Positions 12,940-24,805 of a DNA stretch of 64,000 nt are shown here, piece after piece. The translations under genes and the position numbers were made by a program. The stretch is from NCBI GenBank assembly GCA_022495005.1, contig JAGYXB010000666.1, positions 124,001 through 188,000 of the forward strand, in the 5' to 3' direction. This stretch comes from Rhyacophila brunnea. Taxonomy: Eukaryota > Arthropoda > Insecta > Trichoptera > Rhyacophilidae. The notes below the pieces were generated by a model that saw only the letters and a list, made by a program, of their open reading frames with translations, searched no databases and was not told where the DNA came from. The stretch's first letter is position 1; each line of letters starts with the position of its first letter.

Positions 12940-13157
12940 GTGTTAACTATCAATTATTCGTAAAAATCATTGTATTAATAAAATAAAACACAATGTGTAC
13001 TACTACTTCCAGTTATTTAGATTATCAGGATAGGTTTCGTCTAATTCAAAAATACGTTGCCAACAGGTGATGATGGTCTTTGTAATAACCTTAATTACTT
13101 TATATACAGCAATAATATCAGTCTTTAAAAAGTCATATTAGCTAAACAAGTATTCTA

Positions 13158-13456
13158 AGGGGCTACTTTTTTTCACTTCAACTATTCATAATTTGTTTGT
13201 TATTCTTTATTGTGATCCTTCACTTAATAGGTAGGTGATAAAGTTTCATCTACTTTATTGTAATAATTTAATATATAAGTTATAATTAACTCTATTAATT
13301 GTTAGGTGTATTTATCTTTTGGTGAGTGCACACGGTGCCTGAAGATGCCGAAAAGCGAAATCCGGGTCACAAAAAACGACTAAAATGGAATACTTAGTAC
13401 AAAACTTAAGTCCATTAGATTTTAAATTCAAATTCTATTAGTACCCTCGGTTGATA
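13158..13456 (+). mobile_element. dispersed repeat with hammerhead-like core, copy 2
   Basis: This matches copy 1 (6451-6930) from the CTATTCATAATTTGTTTGTT tract to the terminal AAATTCAAATTC. The 5' third of the repeat is missing or diverged. It contains the best-preserved hammerhead-like core of the three copies. Non-coding. Confidence 0.5.
13336..13371 (+). ncRNA. hammerhead ribozyme-like motif, best copy
   Basis: Reads TGC, CTGAAGA, TGCCGAAAAGC (stem II with a GAAA loop and one mismatch), GAAA, TCCGGG (minimal stem III), TC, ACA. The CUGANGA core, the GAAA box and a GUC cleavage triplet are in the correct order and spacing for a type I hammerhead. Stem I is short (TGC against ACA, one mismatch). 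Compared with copies 1 and 3, the ancestral stem I would be TGC/GCA. Activity is not shown by sequence alone. Confidence 0.5.
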
Positions 13457-13459
13457 GTA

Positions 13460-14400
13460 TTAATATTATCAATTATGTAGAATTTACAATGGCATATTAT
13501 TCAACTTTGACATCAATTTACTCATCACCGGTGCATTTGTACTCATTCAATCCTTGCAACCTCAATTAATGTTTTGTTTTGATGTAGTGATATTATATAA
13601 ATTATTTAGCCACACATTTTTTTTTGTAGTAAAGGTGGTAAATATTAAATAGTTATTAATGTTAATAACACAATAATTAAACGAGAATGGTGGAATATGC
13701 CAAGGCTTGAATTGAGCTGTAGTGACATAGGACGAAGAAGAAGAAATACATGTAAATATTATTTTCATTTTTCTTTATTGAATATTTTTTTTATTTGATA
13801 ATTTTAGCACAGACACTGTGTAGCAATATTTTCTTATAACATTTTTACTGCGAAGTCATGAAACCTGATTATGTCCTAAGTATGACATTTTCATCGGCTT
13901 TTCTCTCCCGAAAAGTGAAATGTTTCACACAAGACGAACAACAATATACAGCGATAAATAATATGAACTTAAATTAAAATGTCAAAAGTTGAAAAAGCCG
14001 AGGGAAGAAGAAAAAACTTAGCATGTCATGTTGTAAAAGGATTTTGTGAAAATTCTCTTGTGGAAGTTTTCGCAGTGAAATAAAGTTGAGATCTTCAATT
14101 GTGCGTTGGAGACCTTTTTAATTTGGTTAAACGTTATTTATTCCTTTGTTAATCCGATTTAAAAATTGCATTTAAGTTTTTTTTTTTGCTGTTGCTTTAA
14201 GACGTTACCTTTAATAATGGCCCTTGTTGTAAAGATGTCTTACTTTTCTTTTGTTTTATTCACCAAAATGAAGTTAAGTAAAATTAAAATTTATTTTTAA
14301 ATTGTGGTTATTTCTTTTAAAATAAAGTTTAAAATTTTAAGAGGATAGATTATGCAGAGATTATATTATATTTATCAGCTTCATCGAGTGTTATAATCTT
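13460..14400. other. AT-rich spacer, no gene seen
   Basis: No coding sequence or known repeat was recognised. A 68-codon minus-strand frame at 13562-13768 lacks any domain and is treated as chance. Confidence 0.4.
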
Positions 14401-14414
14401 CTCTTATTCTTCCA

Positions 14415-14762
14415 TATCCATCCCTTAGTTGAAGCAAATGGACACAACGAAGCGCTTCCAAGAATCCCTGCCGCTTGTCAGTCTTCTTACACCATTCCAA
14501 AATATACCAGCATCCCGTATCTCCACCATATTAAACACTATACATTTAACAGCCTTTCAGGATGCAAAAATCCTGTTGACTTGAAGAACAGGTAAGCCGG
14601 GTTGATGTTCTCTTCTGGTATTTGCAGCACGTGATCGAGACAGATCCAACGTCACCTCTTCACTCTCAGCATGATGCACTTGGTGCGTTCTCTTATCTCC
14701 TCGTTACTTCTAAAGTCATACAACTACCACACACCTAGTATCCATCGCAAACATCTGTTATA
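14415..14762 (-). pseudogene. LINE C-terminal fragment, family of the 49.6 kb copy
   Basis: The reverse complement aligns with the plus-strand LINE at 49870-50215. It shares ACAGATGTTTGCGATGGATA, the RRILG-like start, the GCACCAAG segment, the GHVL-like box and the closing GGGATTCTTGGA before the final serine-rich codons. The frame has stops and indels. Only the region downstream of the reverse transcriptase catalytic core is present, as in a 5'-truncated insertion. Confidence 0.6.
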
Positions 14763-14764
14763 AT

Positions 14765-16210
14765 ACCTATGTTAAATTAATTATAATTTTATTGAAAACT
14801 TATTTATATATATTATATTGTGTAAAATAGATTACATTTGGTAGCAATATTCTATTGAAGATATTATTTAAAGAGGTTTTGAATATAGCTAAGTGAAAAT
14901 ATGTCAATAACAGAATGCATTTGGCAGGCTATATAATAATATAATGGCGTCATATTATGCTATTATACAAAATAATGAAATTTAGTAAAGTACTTAAATA
15001 ACAGCGTAGACGTTATAAAATACTTTAGATTTTTTAATGATGCATTTTAGATTTATTTATTCAATTTGAGATCGTGTTATTTTTAAAGAATTAGGGCCGC
15101 GTAAATGCTCTGGATATTTACGATGAAACATTAATTTATTATTTGACAAACTATCACATCGGTAGGTATATTTTTTCCAATATAAAATTATAAACTTAAT
15201 GCACATATAAATATTATGTATTTGCCATATTATATTTACTGAAATTAGGTACAAGCACATCATTTTAAACAAATTTATTTAACCAAATTTTTGTAGAAAA
15301 ACATATCGTTTTATAAATTTCACGGAAATTTTCTTCATTGCGAGTGCGTCCGTGCATCGGAACAGACGCACGGGTAAGTTTTCTGTCGAGTTTTTTAAAA
15401 CGTGAGGCTAGTGAAGCGAGTGATAAGAAACTTGCACGAGCGTTTTAAGTAACGTCTCTAAAGTTCTTTTGAAAAGAGTTGACTTGTGAGTATTTATCAA
15501 ATCAATTTATTAACGAAGAAAACATTTTGAACGTCCAATGATCCAACGACTAATGTTGTGAATAAATCATTAATACCTACTATTATTATTCTAAAATCTT
15601 TCTGAAAATATACTAATATCTTATCTAAACACCACTTCGTTGATTTTTTAACACTTTCACTAAGATTTATGCAGCCCCGAAATTACTTATGTTTGAATTA
15701 ATAACTATTTTGTTTTTAGATATATGCCACGTTTAAAATCGATATTTTCTTATATATCATATGAGTTTCGCCATATTATGTATTACAATCGATCTGCAAA
15801 AAATAGAATACTCTTCAGTTACGACCTTTTATTTATTTATGCACGGTTAATTTCATGTTTACATTTGAATTCTGTAATAACACATTGGCGTAACCAAATT
15901 TATGCCATTGACAAATGAAATATTAGTACAATTCACTATGTACATATTGTTTGATAACGCCGGTACTGTAAACGTTTACATCAACTGCATAATACTCCAA
16001 ATTTGATTATTAAAAAAATATTTTTATATAATTCTGTTCACTCACTGTTTTATTTATTTTTAATTAGATATGTAGGTACCTAAAGATATTTCACACTGCC
16101 ACTTTTCGTAGATTATATAGTATACCTGCCAAAATTGATTTTACGGTTGTCACATTCTACTGATTATTTATGGTAACAATGAAAATTTTACTTTATAATA
16201 TATAGTTTTA
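14765..16210. other. AT-rich spacer, no gene seen
   Basis: Short open frames at 15057-15272 and 15724-15918 show no domain, signal peptide or codon pattern that separates them from chance. A GC-richer patch at 15335-15450 (GCGTCCGTGCATCGG) is unidentified. Confidence 0.4.
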
Positions 16211-16212
16211 TT

Positions 16213-16280
16213 TTGAGCATGTCCATTTTTAAGAAGATTCTATTATGGACCTCTACAGAATGGAGGTTTATATTAACAGA
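16213..16280 (+). repeat. SINE core fragment
   Basis: Matches the hairpin core of the SINE family seen whole at 56018-56256: a CATGTCC start and a CCTCTACAGAATGGAGG version of the hairpin CCTCCACAGAGTGGAGG, followed by TTTATA. The tRNA-like part is absent. Confidence 0.5.
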
Positions 16281-16644
16281 ATGTTTTAAATATTACTAAT
16301 AATATGAAAGATGCAATAATATTTAATCATAGGCGATATTATAATATATCTATTATATTATCATTTTTTATTGCTGGATAATGTACTCTGCAAGCTGATT
16401 CTTCTCGGTTCTATGCATTGCTATATTTGTCAAAATTTGACATATCGTAATATATCGATTTATTTCATAATTCATATTGACATTATCATAATCAATATCA
16501 ACCTGACTAAATCCATCTTGTCTGCTGACTCTACTAGTACATATTAATTAAGTAATAACTGATTACGTAAAAGCATTCGTATCTGGCAAGAACACTCACC
16601 CGGGTGGTGAAAATATGAGTCTGAATCCTATATAGCCCTATTTA

Positions 16645-16722
16645 TTCTTAATTTATCGTAGTCTTGTGCGTTAGGCGCTGGCCTTTCATCCGGGAGATCC
16701 GTGTTCGATACGATACAGGTCA
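16645..16722 (+). repeat. tRNA-like SINE head
   Basis: A tRNA-like block with an A-box-like GTGCGTTAGGCGCTGGC and a B-box-like GTGTTCGATACG, about 45 bp apart as in pol III genes. It resembles the tRNA-like head in the SINE at 23722-23800 more than the other SINE copies. Stems are too imperfect for a functional tRNA. Confidence 0.4.
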
Positions 16723-17256
16723 CGATATATTAAATTTACATAACCTAATATGTAAAATCTTCAAGCCTGGGTGTTTTACCACAGTTATTGGGGTTTACAG
16801 ATTGTTATGGTGTTCAATAAAAAAGGTATGTGTTATAATAATTGTCATAATTAAGAAGATAATACACTTATTTCTTGTGTGTTGAATAAAATAATAATTC
16901 TATTATCTATTGTACTTTCATGATTTTTTTAAAGTCAATTAATCATCATAATGATACATCATAATTTGGTATGAAATTATCATTTTAAAAATATTCAATG
17001 AAATGTACAATATGCTTTTGTGGATTAAAAAATATTTTTTTCAGAAATAAAGTTTTCCCAAGTTGAATTATCATAAATAATAAATTATGTAATTAGTGAA
17101 ATGGCATTTAATTCAAGCTTGTTTTAAAAACTATTAGTTTAATATATTGATGATTGCTATATTTTAGTTTGAACATAAGACTGTTGTAATAATTGATAGG
17201 TTTGTTTTAGATTGCATATATCATTACCATGCTTTCACTGAAGTAAGTACAAATTA

Positions 17257-17445
17257 CTACCATGCCCAATCCTTGGAAAATCACGTAAGTCTCCTCAGAG
17301 TGGAGAATATAGTTAGCCACTTACTCAATCTATTAGACCCGTAATCTGTTCCAAAAACAATATGCGAATTTGGCAGACTTAGGATTTGAACCCGAGACCC
17401 ATGATATCATAAGTTAACGCGGTAACCGCTCAGCCATCGTAAGCA
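17257..17445 (-). mobile_element. tRNA-derived SINE, copy
   Basis: On the minus strand the tRNA-like part reads GGCTGAGCGGTTACCGCG with a B box GGGTTCAAATCC. It is followed by the linker and a diverged core hairpin (CTCCTCAGAGTGGAG at about 17290). The family layout is tRNA-like unit, CAATATG linker, then core with the hairpin and CATGNCC end. More diverged than the 56 kb copy. Confidence 0.65.
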
Positions 17446-17449
17446 GTGA

Positions 17450-18097
17450 ATAAACACATTTTAATTCATAATATGTGCATATTAATGAGCCACGTCAAAT
17501 CAGTTGTGTCATGTACTTAAATATTATTATGACTGTATGGTAGCTATGATGACATCTATGCACAATATATTATCATATTGATTTTATAGTCAGGTTTGCA
17601 TTCTTTTTATGGATTATTTTGAATGATAATAATATTTTTCATCTTACAAGTACGTGAAGATAATAATTTCAAACACATTTACATGAAAAATATACCGAGC
17701 AAAGAGAACATTATAATAATATGTTAAAATAAAAATATTTATAATGCCGAGAAGTAAACGGCTACCACCCTCTTCATACATCTGGTGTAACATGTCTTTT
17801 GAGAAAAGACAGAAGCAGTTTTTTCATTATTCTACATGTAATAATATAACATACCTAATATAAAAATAGTAAGACTAAAAACGAATTCATTTTCAATTTA
17901 AAAATGAAATATTGCTAAACTTATGATAAATTTATATTACCAAACTGACAATAGATATGACAATAATAGTATAATGAGAAACAATAAAACTGAATATTAT
18001 AATATAAAATTCCTTTCTATTTTCTACTCAGATATTATATATCATCATGTCCGTGACAACATAAGAAGACAGAACTGATTTAAATAGAGTTGGTTTC
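17450..18097. other. AT-rich spacer, no gene seen
   Basis: No feature supported between the SINE and the foldback element. Confidence 0.45.
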
Positions 18098-18101
18098 TTA
18101 A

Positions 18102-19424
18102 GGGGGGACATGCTCGTCGAAGGTCAAAATTGAGTTTTTATTGTATTTTAAAACCATGATCCTGGACACTCCTTAAACGTTGTAGATAATCTATTTATAT
18201 AATTTTGAAGCCTTATTATCCTATATAGTTATTTTAAACATTTGATGACTGCATGAAGTATTTTTGTAACATAAAATAGTATTCTTTTAAACCTCTCGCT
18301 CTAATGTTTTAGAATATAGTCATATTTCGGTACAGAACTGTGCAGTGGTGTTAAGATTTTTTACATTTATTAATTTTTAAACGCATTTATAAAACCATCA
18401 GTATAATTTATGTCGACATTATTATAGTGAAACATTTACGATAAAAAATTATATTAATAATCTCTGTGATCCCTAATTTGACAAGAATTAGGTATTTTAT
18501 TATTCAAAAAATGGGCAAGATTAACACATTTGAAGATAATTCTAAAGATACCAATTATAAGTTATGTTTTTGACCATTTAAGTGTGATAAACATCCTACG
18601 AATAATTATTGTTTTATAATAATTATTGACCTAAGAATAAGGTAGTGTTTTTTTGAAATATGCCATTTCTTTTGTCATTCCCCAGTGGTTAAGCTACAAC
18701 ATACGGCCGTAGCCATAAATTGACAAACTATAATTGAAGTAGGGAGTAAAATGATATTGACGCGCGTGTTTGAACATTTTACTTCCCACTTTAATTATAG
18801 TTTGTCATTTTATGGCTACGGCCGTATGTTGTAGCTTAACCACTGGGGAATAACAAAAGAAATGGCGTATTTCAAAAAAACACTACCTTATTCTTAGGTC
18901 AATAATTATTATAAAGCAATCATTATTCATAAGATGTTTATCACACTTGAATGGTCAAAGACATAGCTTATAATAAATATCTTTAGAATCATCTTCAAAT
19001 TTGTTAATCTTGCCGATTTTTGAATAATAAAATGCCTAATTCTTGTCAAATTTGGGATCACAGAGATTATCAATATAATTTTTTATCGTGAATATTTTAC
19101 AAAAATTATCTCGTAATAAATTATGCTAATGGTTCATTAAATGCGTTTAAAAATTAATAAATGTAAAAAATCTTAACACCACTGCACAGTTATGTACCGA
19201 AATATGACTATATTCTAAAATATTAGAGCGAGAGGTTTAAAAGAATACTATTTTATGTAACTAAAATAATTCATGTAGTCATCAAATGTTTAAAATAACT
19301 ATAAAGGATAATAAGGCTTCAAAATTCTATAAATAGATCATCTACAACGTTTAAGGAGTGTCCAGGATCATGGTTTGAAAATACAATAAAAACTCAATTT
19401 TGACCTTCGACGAGCATTCCCCCC
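18102..19424. mobile_element. 1.3 kb foldback element bounded by TTAA
   Basis: Two arms of about 650 bp are near-identical inverted copies around a centre at 18763. The only unpaired middle is some 22 bp (ATATTGACGCGCGTGTTTGA). The termini are GGGGGGACATGCTCGTCG and, inverted, GGGGGGAATGCTCGTCG. Both sit directly against TTAA (18098-18101 and 19425-19428), the strict target and duplication of the piggyBac superfamily. No transposase is present, so it would be a non-autonomous piggyBac-like foldback. A transcript would form an almost continuous 650 bp duplex. The arms differ at scattered positions. Confidence 0.8.
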
Positions 19425-19684
19425 TTAATTTAAATGGAATTGGTTTAGAGAGGCCTTAATATTATGAAGGTGATGATTTGTTGTTAAACTGTGAATAGAT
19501 TTTTGACATATTTTTCATATAGCAATAGGTCATAATATATTTGATCAAAAATTCAAAAAAGTCAAACATGGGGTTTTATACATTTTTTTTCAAAATATTT
19601 ATTTTGTTAGTGATATTATGTGTCTTAAATTTTTATCAATTGATTTTTTGTAGATGGGTTCTAAATAAAAATGTAAAAAATTCA

Positions 19685-20085
19685 GTGCCGTCAATTTAAT
19701 TTCAGAGGTAATATATTCTGATAAACTGAAAGAAAACACAACAACTCACAAAAGTTTCATCGCAATCGGATTAATGATATAGGAACCATACGAATAAAAG
19801 AAGACAAAATGAAGAAGAAGAAGAAGAAGAAATAGATGATGATTTTTCTAATTTAGAAACCTTCGCGGGTCTGTGCACACCAACTGACAAAAGTTTCATC
19901 GCAATCGGATGAATGGTAAAAGAACCATACGAATAAAATAAGATAGAATGAAGAAGAAGAAAAAGAATATGATTTTTCTAATTCAGAAACCTTTGCGAAT
20001 GTGCACAGAATAACTCACGAAAGTTTCATAACAATCGGATGAATGGTATAGGAACGCATGCGGGACAAACAAACGAACAAACATT
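19685..20085 (-). repeat. tandem repeat with GAA tract, three units
   Basis: Three copies of a 131-138 bp unit begin at 19751, 19889 and 20020 with AAAGTTTCATCGCAATCGG. Each of the first two ends in a GAAGAAGAA tract and an AGAAACCTTCGCGGG-like string. The closing GGGACAAACAAACGAACAA and a CATTTTTATATA end are typical of a widespread arthropod dispersed repeat. The same units occur inverted at 62610-63350. Confidence 0.65.
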
Positions 20086-20235
20086 CATTTTTATATACAA
20101 GTATATACTACTTTTCTATTTCATTATTATTTGTCATATTTTTAATTATATATGTATGCATACAATAGTAAATTCTATATCGTTATCATAATTTATATTG
20201 TTAATTTTCGTTACTTCGAATAAATATTTTTTTAA

Positions 20236-20771
20236 GGGCGGACGTGCTCAGCGTGGGTGAAAATGGATCTTTTTATCTATTTTCAAAGCATGATCCTGGA
20301 CATACATTAAACGTTGTAGATAATCTATTTATATACTTTTGAAGCGTTATTATTCTTTATATTTATTTTAAACATTTGATGACTGCATAAAGTATTTTTA
20401 TTACATAAAATAGTATTCTTTTAAACCTCTCGCTCTAATGATTTAGAATATAGTCATATTTCAGTACATAAATGTGCAGTGGTGTTAAGATTTTTTACAT
20501 TTATTAATTTTCAAACGCATTTATAAAACCATCAGTATAATTTATATCGACATTATTACAGTGAAATATTTACGATAAAAAATTATATTGATAATCTCTG
20601 TGATCCCAAATTTGACAAGAATTAGGCATTCTATTATTCAAAAAATGGGCACGATTAGCACATTTGAAGATAATTCTAAAGATACTCATTAAAAGCTATA
20701 TCTTTGACCATTTAAGTGTGATTAACATCTTACGAATAATGATTGCTTTATAATAATTATTGACCTAAGAA
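20236..20771 (+). mobile_element. solo arm of the TTAA foldback family
   Basis: Starts directly after TTAA (20232-20235) with GGGCGGACGTGCTC. It then follows the 18102 arm base for base with modest divergence to TTATTGACCTAAGAAC, where homology stops before the family's central 110 bp. It carries no second arm or right-hand TTAA end. At several diagnostic sites (CCAAATTTGAC, AGGCATT, GATTGCTTTA) it agrees with the right arm of the 18102 element, not the left. Confidence 0.7.
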
Positions 20772-20774
20772 CAA

Positions 20775-21900
20775 CATATTTTATATTTTGTACAAAACAT
20801 ATTTATATTTTCTCCAAGAAATATAACCACAGGACGCCTTTTCTAATTTCCTCATGCTCCATTGCTATAATGTTAGTTTCATAACCCCCTAATATCATAC
20901 AAGTTAATTTTAAAAGCCCCTAAAACGATAGTTGAGTTTCGGAATCCCCTAAAATGAAAATTATTTGATTTTAAATATATGCTCTCGGTAAAATATGCAA
21001 AAATTGAGTAATTAATGATACTGAATATTATACTTTTTATAGTCTATAAATCAAATAATAAATACCTAAAGTTCACGCATTCAATATATATGACCTTTTC
21101 TCATTTTTCATGACACATGACACTTCAATTCTAAGCAAGGTGTGATATTTGATTATTGAATTGAAAGTACGTACTTTCTATTATGATCTTAAAATAAGTC
21201 AAATTAAGATTTACAAACGGCTGTTTCTTTGTTTATTCTGAATCTATAAATCTGTACTGACTAAATAATTATATTGTTTGTAAAATAATGCATGAACCAC
21301 TTAATATCTGGGCAAGCAAGTAAGGCCACGATAATAGTAAAATGTCGCTAGATAAGGATATTGTGTCAACAAGCCACTTGCATTACATACTATTGTGGAA
21401 TATAAGTCTCGAATTTTTTTTGTCTTTATCCGCATGTAAAACAAAAAGGCTCCAAATTGAATATAAATGAATGGAAAGTTTCAGTTGTACAAACCTATAT
21501 GACTTGTGACGTACATATTTCACATTTTTTCGACTCACAATTTTATTTTATTTCAGGGCGAAATTGGAAATTCGAATTGTTTTTTCGGGTGATAACTTCT
21601 GATTTTCCGAGTTGGAAATTTATTTTTTTGGATTACGAAGTAACGTTCGTTAGATTTATTTTTTTGTTTAAAATGATAACTTTATGAAAATAAAATGAAA
21701 CATGAATAGCTAAAATTATTTTTCTACATACTTTTCCCTCGTCGATATTCACTCAAATAGTGTCTTTTAATCTACGTCATTTTTTTCTTCTTCTTTAAAA
21801 TAATATAGTAATGTTACATACACACGATACATGATAATAGCATTAAATACTGAAATTGGTATTTAATATTTTACAGTTGATACAAGTATTGACACCACCT
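20775..21900. other. AT-rich spacer, no gene seen
   Basis: No gene recognised. The 76-codon frame at 21457-21687 is rich in phenylalanine from T-runs and shows no domain. Confidence 0.4.
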
Positions 21901-22129
21901 TATGTGTAGTATTTACATGAGTACCCAAATATTATAAATTACAAATTGATCAAATAAGACAACATTAAATAAGTATAAATAATAAAGAAAAAAAGTAACA
22001 CAATGAAAACAATGAATAAATAAAACAATAAAATAGACTGAATTTTTTTAGTATGGATACTTGACGGTACATTGAATGAGATAAATAGAGCAATAATAAT
22101 TTATTAAGAAATAATTGATAATTTATAAA

Positions 22130-22330
22130 TTTACCATAATACAAATGTAATATAACAATATCTAAATTATTGTTAATGAGTTATTTGAACGCAGTATTCG
22201 CCCTCGCAACTGGCATCATCAATAGCAGATTAGCTCTGGACCCTAACATACTAAACCCAGTCGCGCATTTAAAGTTATCTCGGTTGGGACATAATCATAA
22301 ATCGAAACTAGGTGTAATGTTGAAATTTTT
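22130..22330 (-). pseudogene. decayed LINE C-terminal fragment
   Basis: The minus strand reads SRANLLLMMPVARANTAFK in one frame. This parallels RTNLPLVMPIGRAITMFNEI at the end of the well-preserved LINE at 52913-53180. Stops and missing sequence follow. An older copy of the same family in the same orientation. Confidence 0.4.
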
Positions 22331-22700
22331 TCCGTGGACATAGGCGAAGTCGATGATCGACGTGTTGCAATCGAGACAAAGTTAGATGTACGACACGACT
22401 AAATGATTGATGGTCACAACGTATCAAATCAAGGCTGTATATATCATAGGATCACGGAGAACTAATAAAAATAAAATTATTAAATAATATTATTTATGAA
22501 AAAATTATTATCTATAACTCTTGAGAATAGCAAATTTTGTTTGAAGCAACATGCTTTAATAAAAAAAGATGGTTAATAGCACCCTTGATAAATATCAATT
22601 TTCATAATGCTGTTAACAGGTTAAATACGTACGTAAAACATTTCACCTTGTTGCAAAGTTCGCCGTAAGCTTTCTTATCGGCAAGAGATGACCGTATACT

Positions 22701-23315
22701 TATAGTTGGGTTTCGGGAATTTCTCGGTGGGAATTCTCGAGAAATTTTCGAGATTTACCATCCCGAATCTCGAGAATTGAAATTTTTAACATTTCGGGAA
22801 ATCCCGGATCTCCAGAATCTTTTCTCGGGATTCGGGATTTCTTTATTATCAAATATTAATTGAAGAAACGATTTTCTATATTAAAAAAGTAGACAGAAAA
22901 CACAAAACGTTCAAAGACTGATCGGGGCATTTAACACAATTAAGCCAACGCGACACAAAATGAGCGCAAGTTTTACAATATCAGGGAATTTTGTGTCTCA
23001 AAAGCGTACGTGATTGTCAGACGCAGCGATTGACAGTCTGTGTTTTTTGAAATTCCATTTTAATAAGTAATGAATTATTTTTGTTTTCCTACTTCTATTT
23101 TGTTTGTCTTCTTACATAAATAAAAAAATCATATTTTTTTTGGAATTCGTCTGTTTCTACACCGATTTTAGGATTTTTACAAGTTTTTTTTTTAAATCTC
23201 CCGATATCTCGAGAATTCTTTTCTGGGAATCCCGAATCTCGAGAATTCAAAATTTCACCATTTTGCGAAATCCCGAATCTAGTGATTGGATTTTCTCGGG
23301 AAATACCCAACTCTA
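22701..23315. mobile_element. non-autonomous hAT element, 615 bp
   Basis: Termini TATAGTTGGGT (left) and TAGAGTTGGGT (right, reverse-complemented) are flanked by an 8 bp duplication with one mismatch: CGTATACT at 22693-22700 and CGTTTACT at 23316-23323. Both subterminal regions are packed with CCCGAATCTCGAGAATT and CTCGGGATTCGGGA repeats in both orientations. The middle is unique and holds no transposase. The two overlapping open frames in its right half are translations of these repeats. Confidence 0.8.
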
Positions 23316-23644
23316 CGTTTACTATTATATTATACGGTATCCAATTTTATTAGATTCAATATGAACATTAATTCAATTTTCATAGCAGATTTTGGCAAAA
23401 TTCATGAATTTAAGAATGACAACCTAACCTAATCCAACTTAACAAATAATCCAGTATATCGGCTTTTTTCAAAATTTGTTTGCTGCTGGATTTCTGTAAA
23501 GTGTAAATCGACAAGAACCGTGTTTTATTTAGACATGAATTTTATGTCAGTACTATACGATCTAACGAGGTTGGACGGTCTTTAATATACGGCCATATAT
23601 TTCACCCATAATTTTTTTTAAGAATTATTAATAACCATGTCCTT

Positions 23645-23888
23645 GTTTTGTCGTACAAGGTGGTTGTTAGTAATTTTTAACAATCACAAACACCCAGACT
23701 TTGAGAAAAACACACAAAGAATGTCTCCTGACCGGAAATTGAGCCCAGAACTCTCGGGTGGAAAGCAAGCGCCTTACGAACTGCACCACAAGAGTCGCCG
23801 GACCGGTTGAGCAAGTGGCTGACATCCATTTCTCGTAAAAACAAAATTTGTGGAGGTTCATTGATCTTATTAGGATTGGACATGGTTG
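23645..23888 (-). mobile_element. SINE with a different tRNA-like head
   Basis: On the minus strand the shared core comes first (ACCATGTCCAATCC, CCTCCACA, ATGGATGTCAGCCACTTGCT). A tRNA-like block at 23800-23722 follows in the same orientation. That block has an A-box-like GTGGTGCAGTTCGTAAGGC, an anticodon-loop-like TTTCCAC (TCC, glycine-like) and a B-box-like GGGCTCAATTTCC. In the other copies the tRNA-like part is on the opposite strand from the core and has a different sequence. The copy is therefore a rearranged or hybrid SINE. Confidence 0.55.
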
Positions 23889-23969
23889 AAAAAATATATA
23901 TTTCCAATACAACATTTTATGGTGAAGTATGTGATACGGCAAACTGCATACGCACAAGTTTCCGGACAC

Positions 23970-24795
23970 GCTGTTAATATTATCTTTTTTTTTAAATTCA
24001 GGATAAACAGTCGTATTATAATATGTAGAAATCCATTTTGTAAAAAGACGATCATAAAATTATGTTTAATTTCTTTATTATATTTTGTTTGCAAGCTTCT
24101 ACTAAACTTCGATTAATAGAAGGCACTATGGGCATATTATTATGCTTTATTTAAGTGTAAATTTGTCACAAAAGTTTTTGAAAGAAAAATAAGAATAACA
24201 GCACTTCTGAAACTGGTATTTTGTCTTACTTACTGTTTTTTGCGCGTATTTATTATGTATTGAAAACAAAAATCATTAATAATTCGTTCTTGATGGTAAT
24301 AAATTACTCAGTCTTATTTTGCAATATCAACTTAATAAATCTCAATCCCCAGACATCGCGAGGTTGAGAGAGCTGAGGCATTATAAAAACACAGTGTCGA
24401 AACTTTAAAGCGAAAAAATTAAAAGCGATATATTTTCATCCAGGTACCCGGCACCGACTCAATGAATATAATGTTATTTATCGCCCTTTATTACGAGGAC
24501 TTTGAAATTTTCGACGTGAAATCTTTTCGCCGAAAATATTTTGTTTACAAATTTTAAAAGATGATTTCCGTTGATTCGATTGGATAGATTTTAATTTTAA
24601 TAATCATAATCAACAAAATAGTGCTCGATTTTTCAATTAATTATACTTACTTTGATTTTTGGAGAAAAAAATATCAGCACCTACCTACTTGTCTACTTTG
24701 AGCTTTGTTGTACCGATAATTAATTATACGTCATGTCAGAAACTTAAACATCTTTTTTCACTACACCTAGCCTGTAAAACTGCTGTTTTTCAACA
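23970..24795. other. AT-rich spacer, no gene seen
   Basis: No recognisable feature. Confidence 0.45.
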
Positions 24796-24805
24796 TATAC
24801 TTCAT

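Noticed and set aside
18102..19424. Possible assembly artefact or miRNA precursor
   Set aside because: Arms differ at many scattered sites and both ends have TTAA, which fits a transposon. The size is far beyond a miRNA precursor. An artefact would give identical arms.
23095..23364. Overlapping open frames on both strands (71 and 86 codons)
   Set aside because: Both are read from the palindromic CTCGAGAATTC subterminal repeats of the hAT element at 22701-23315.
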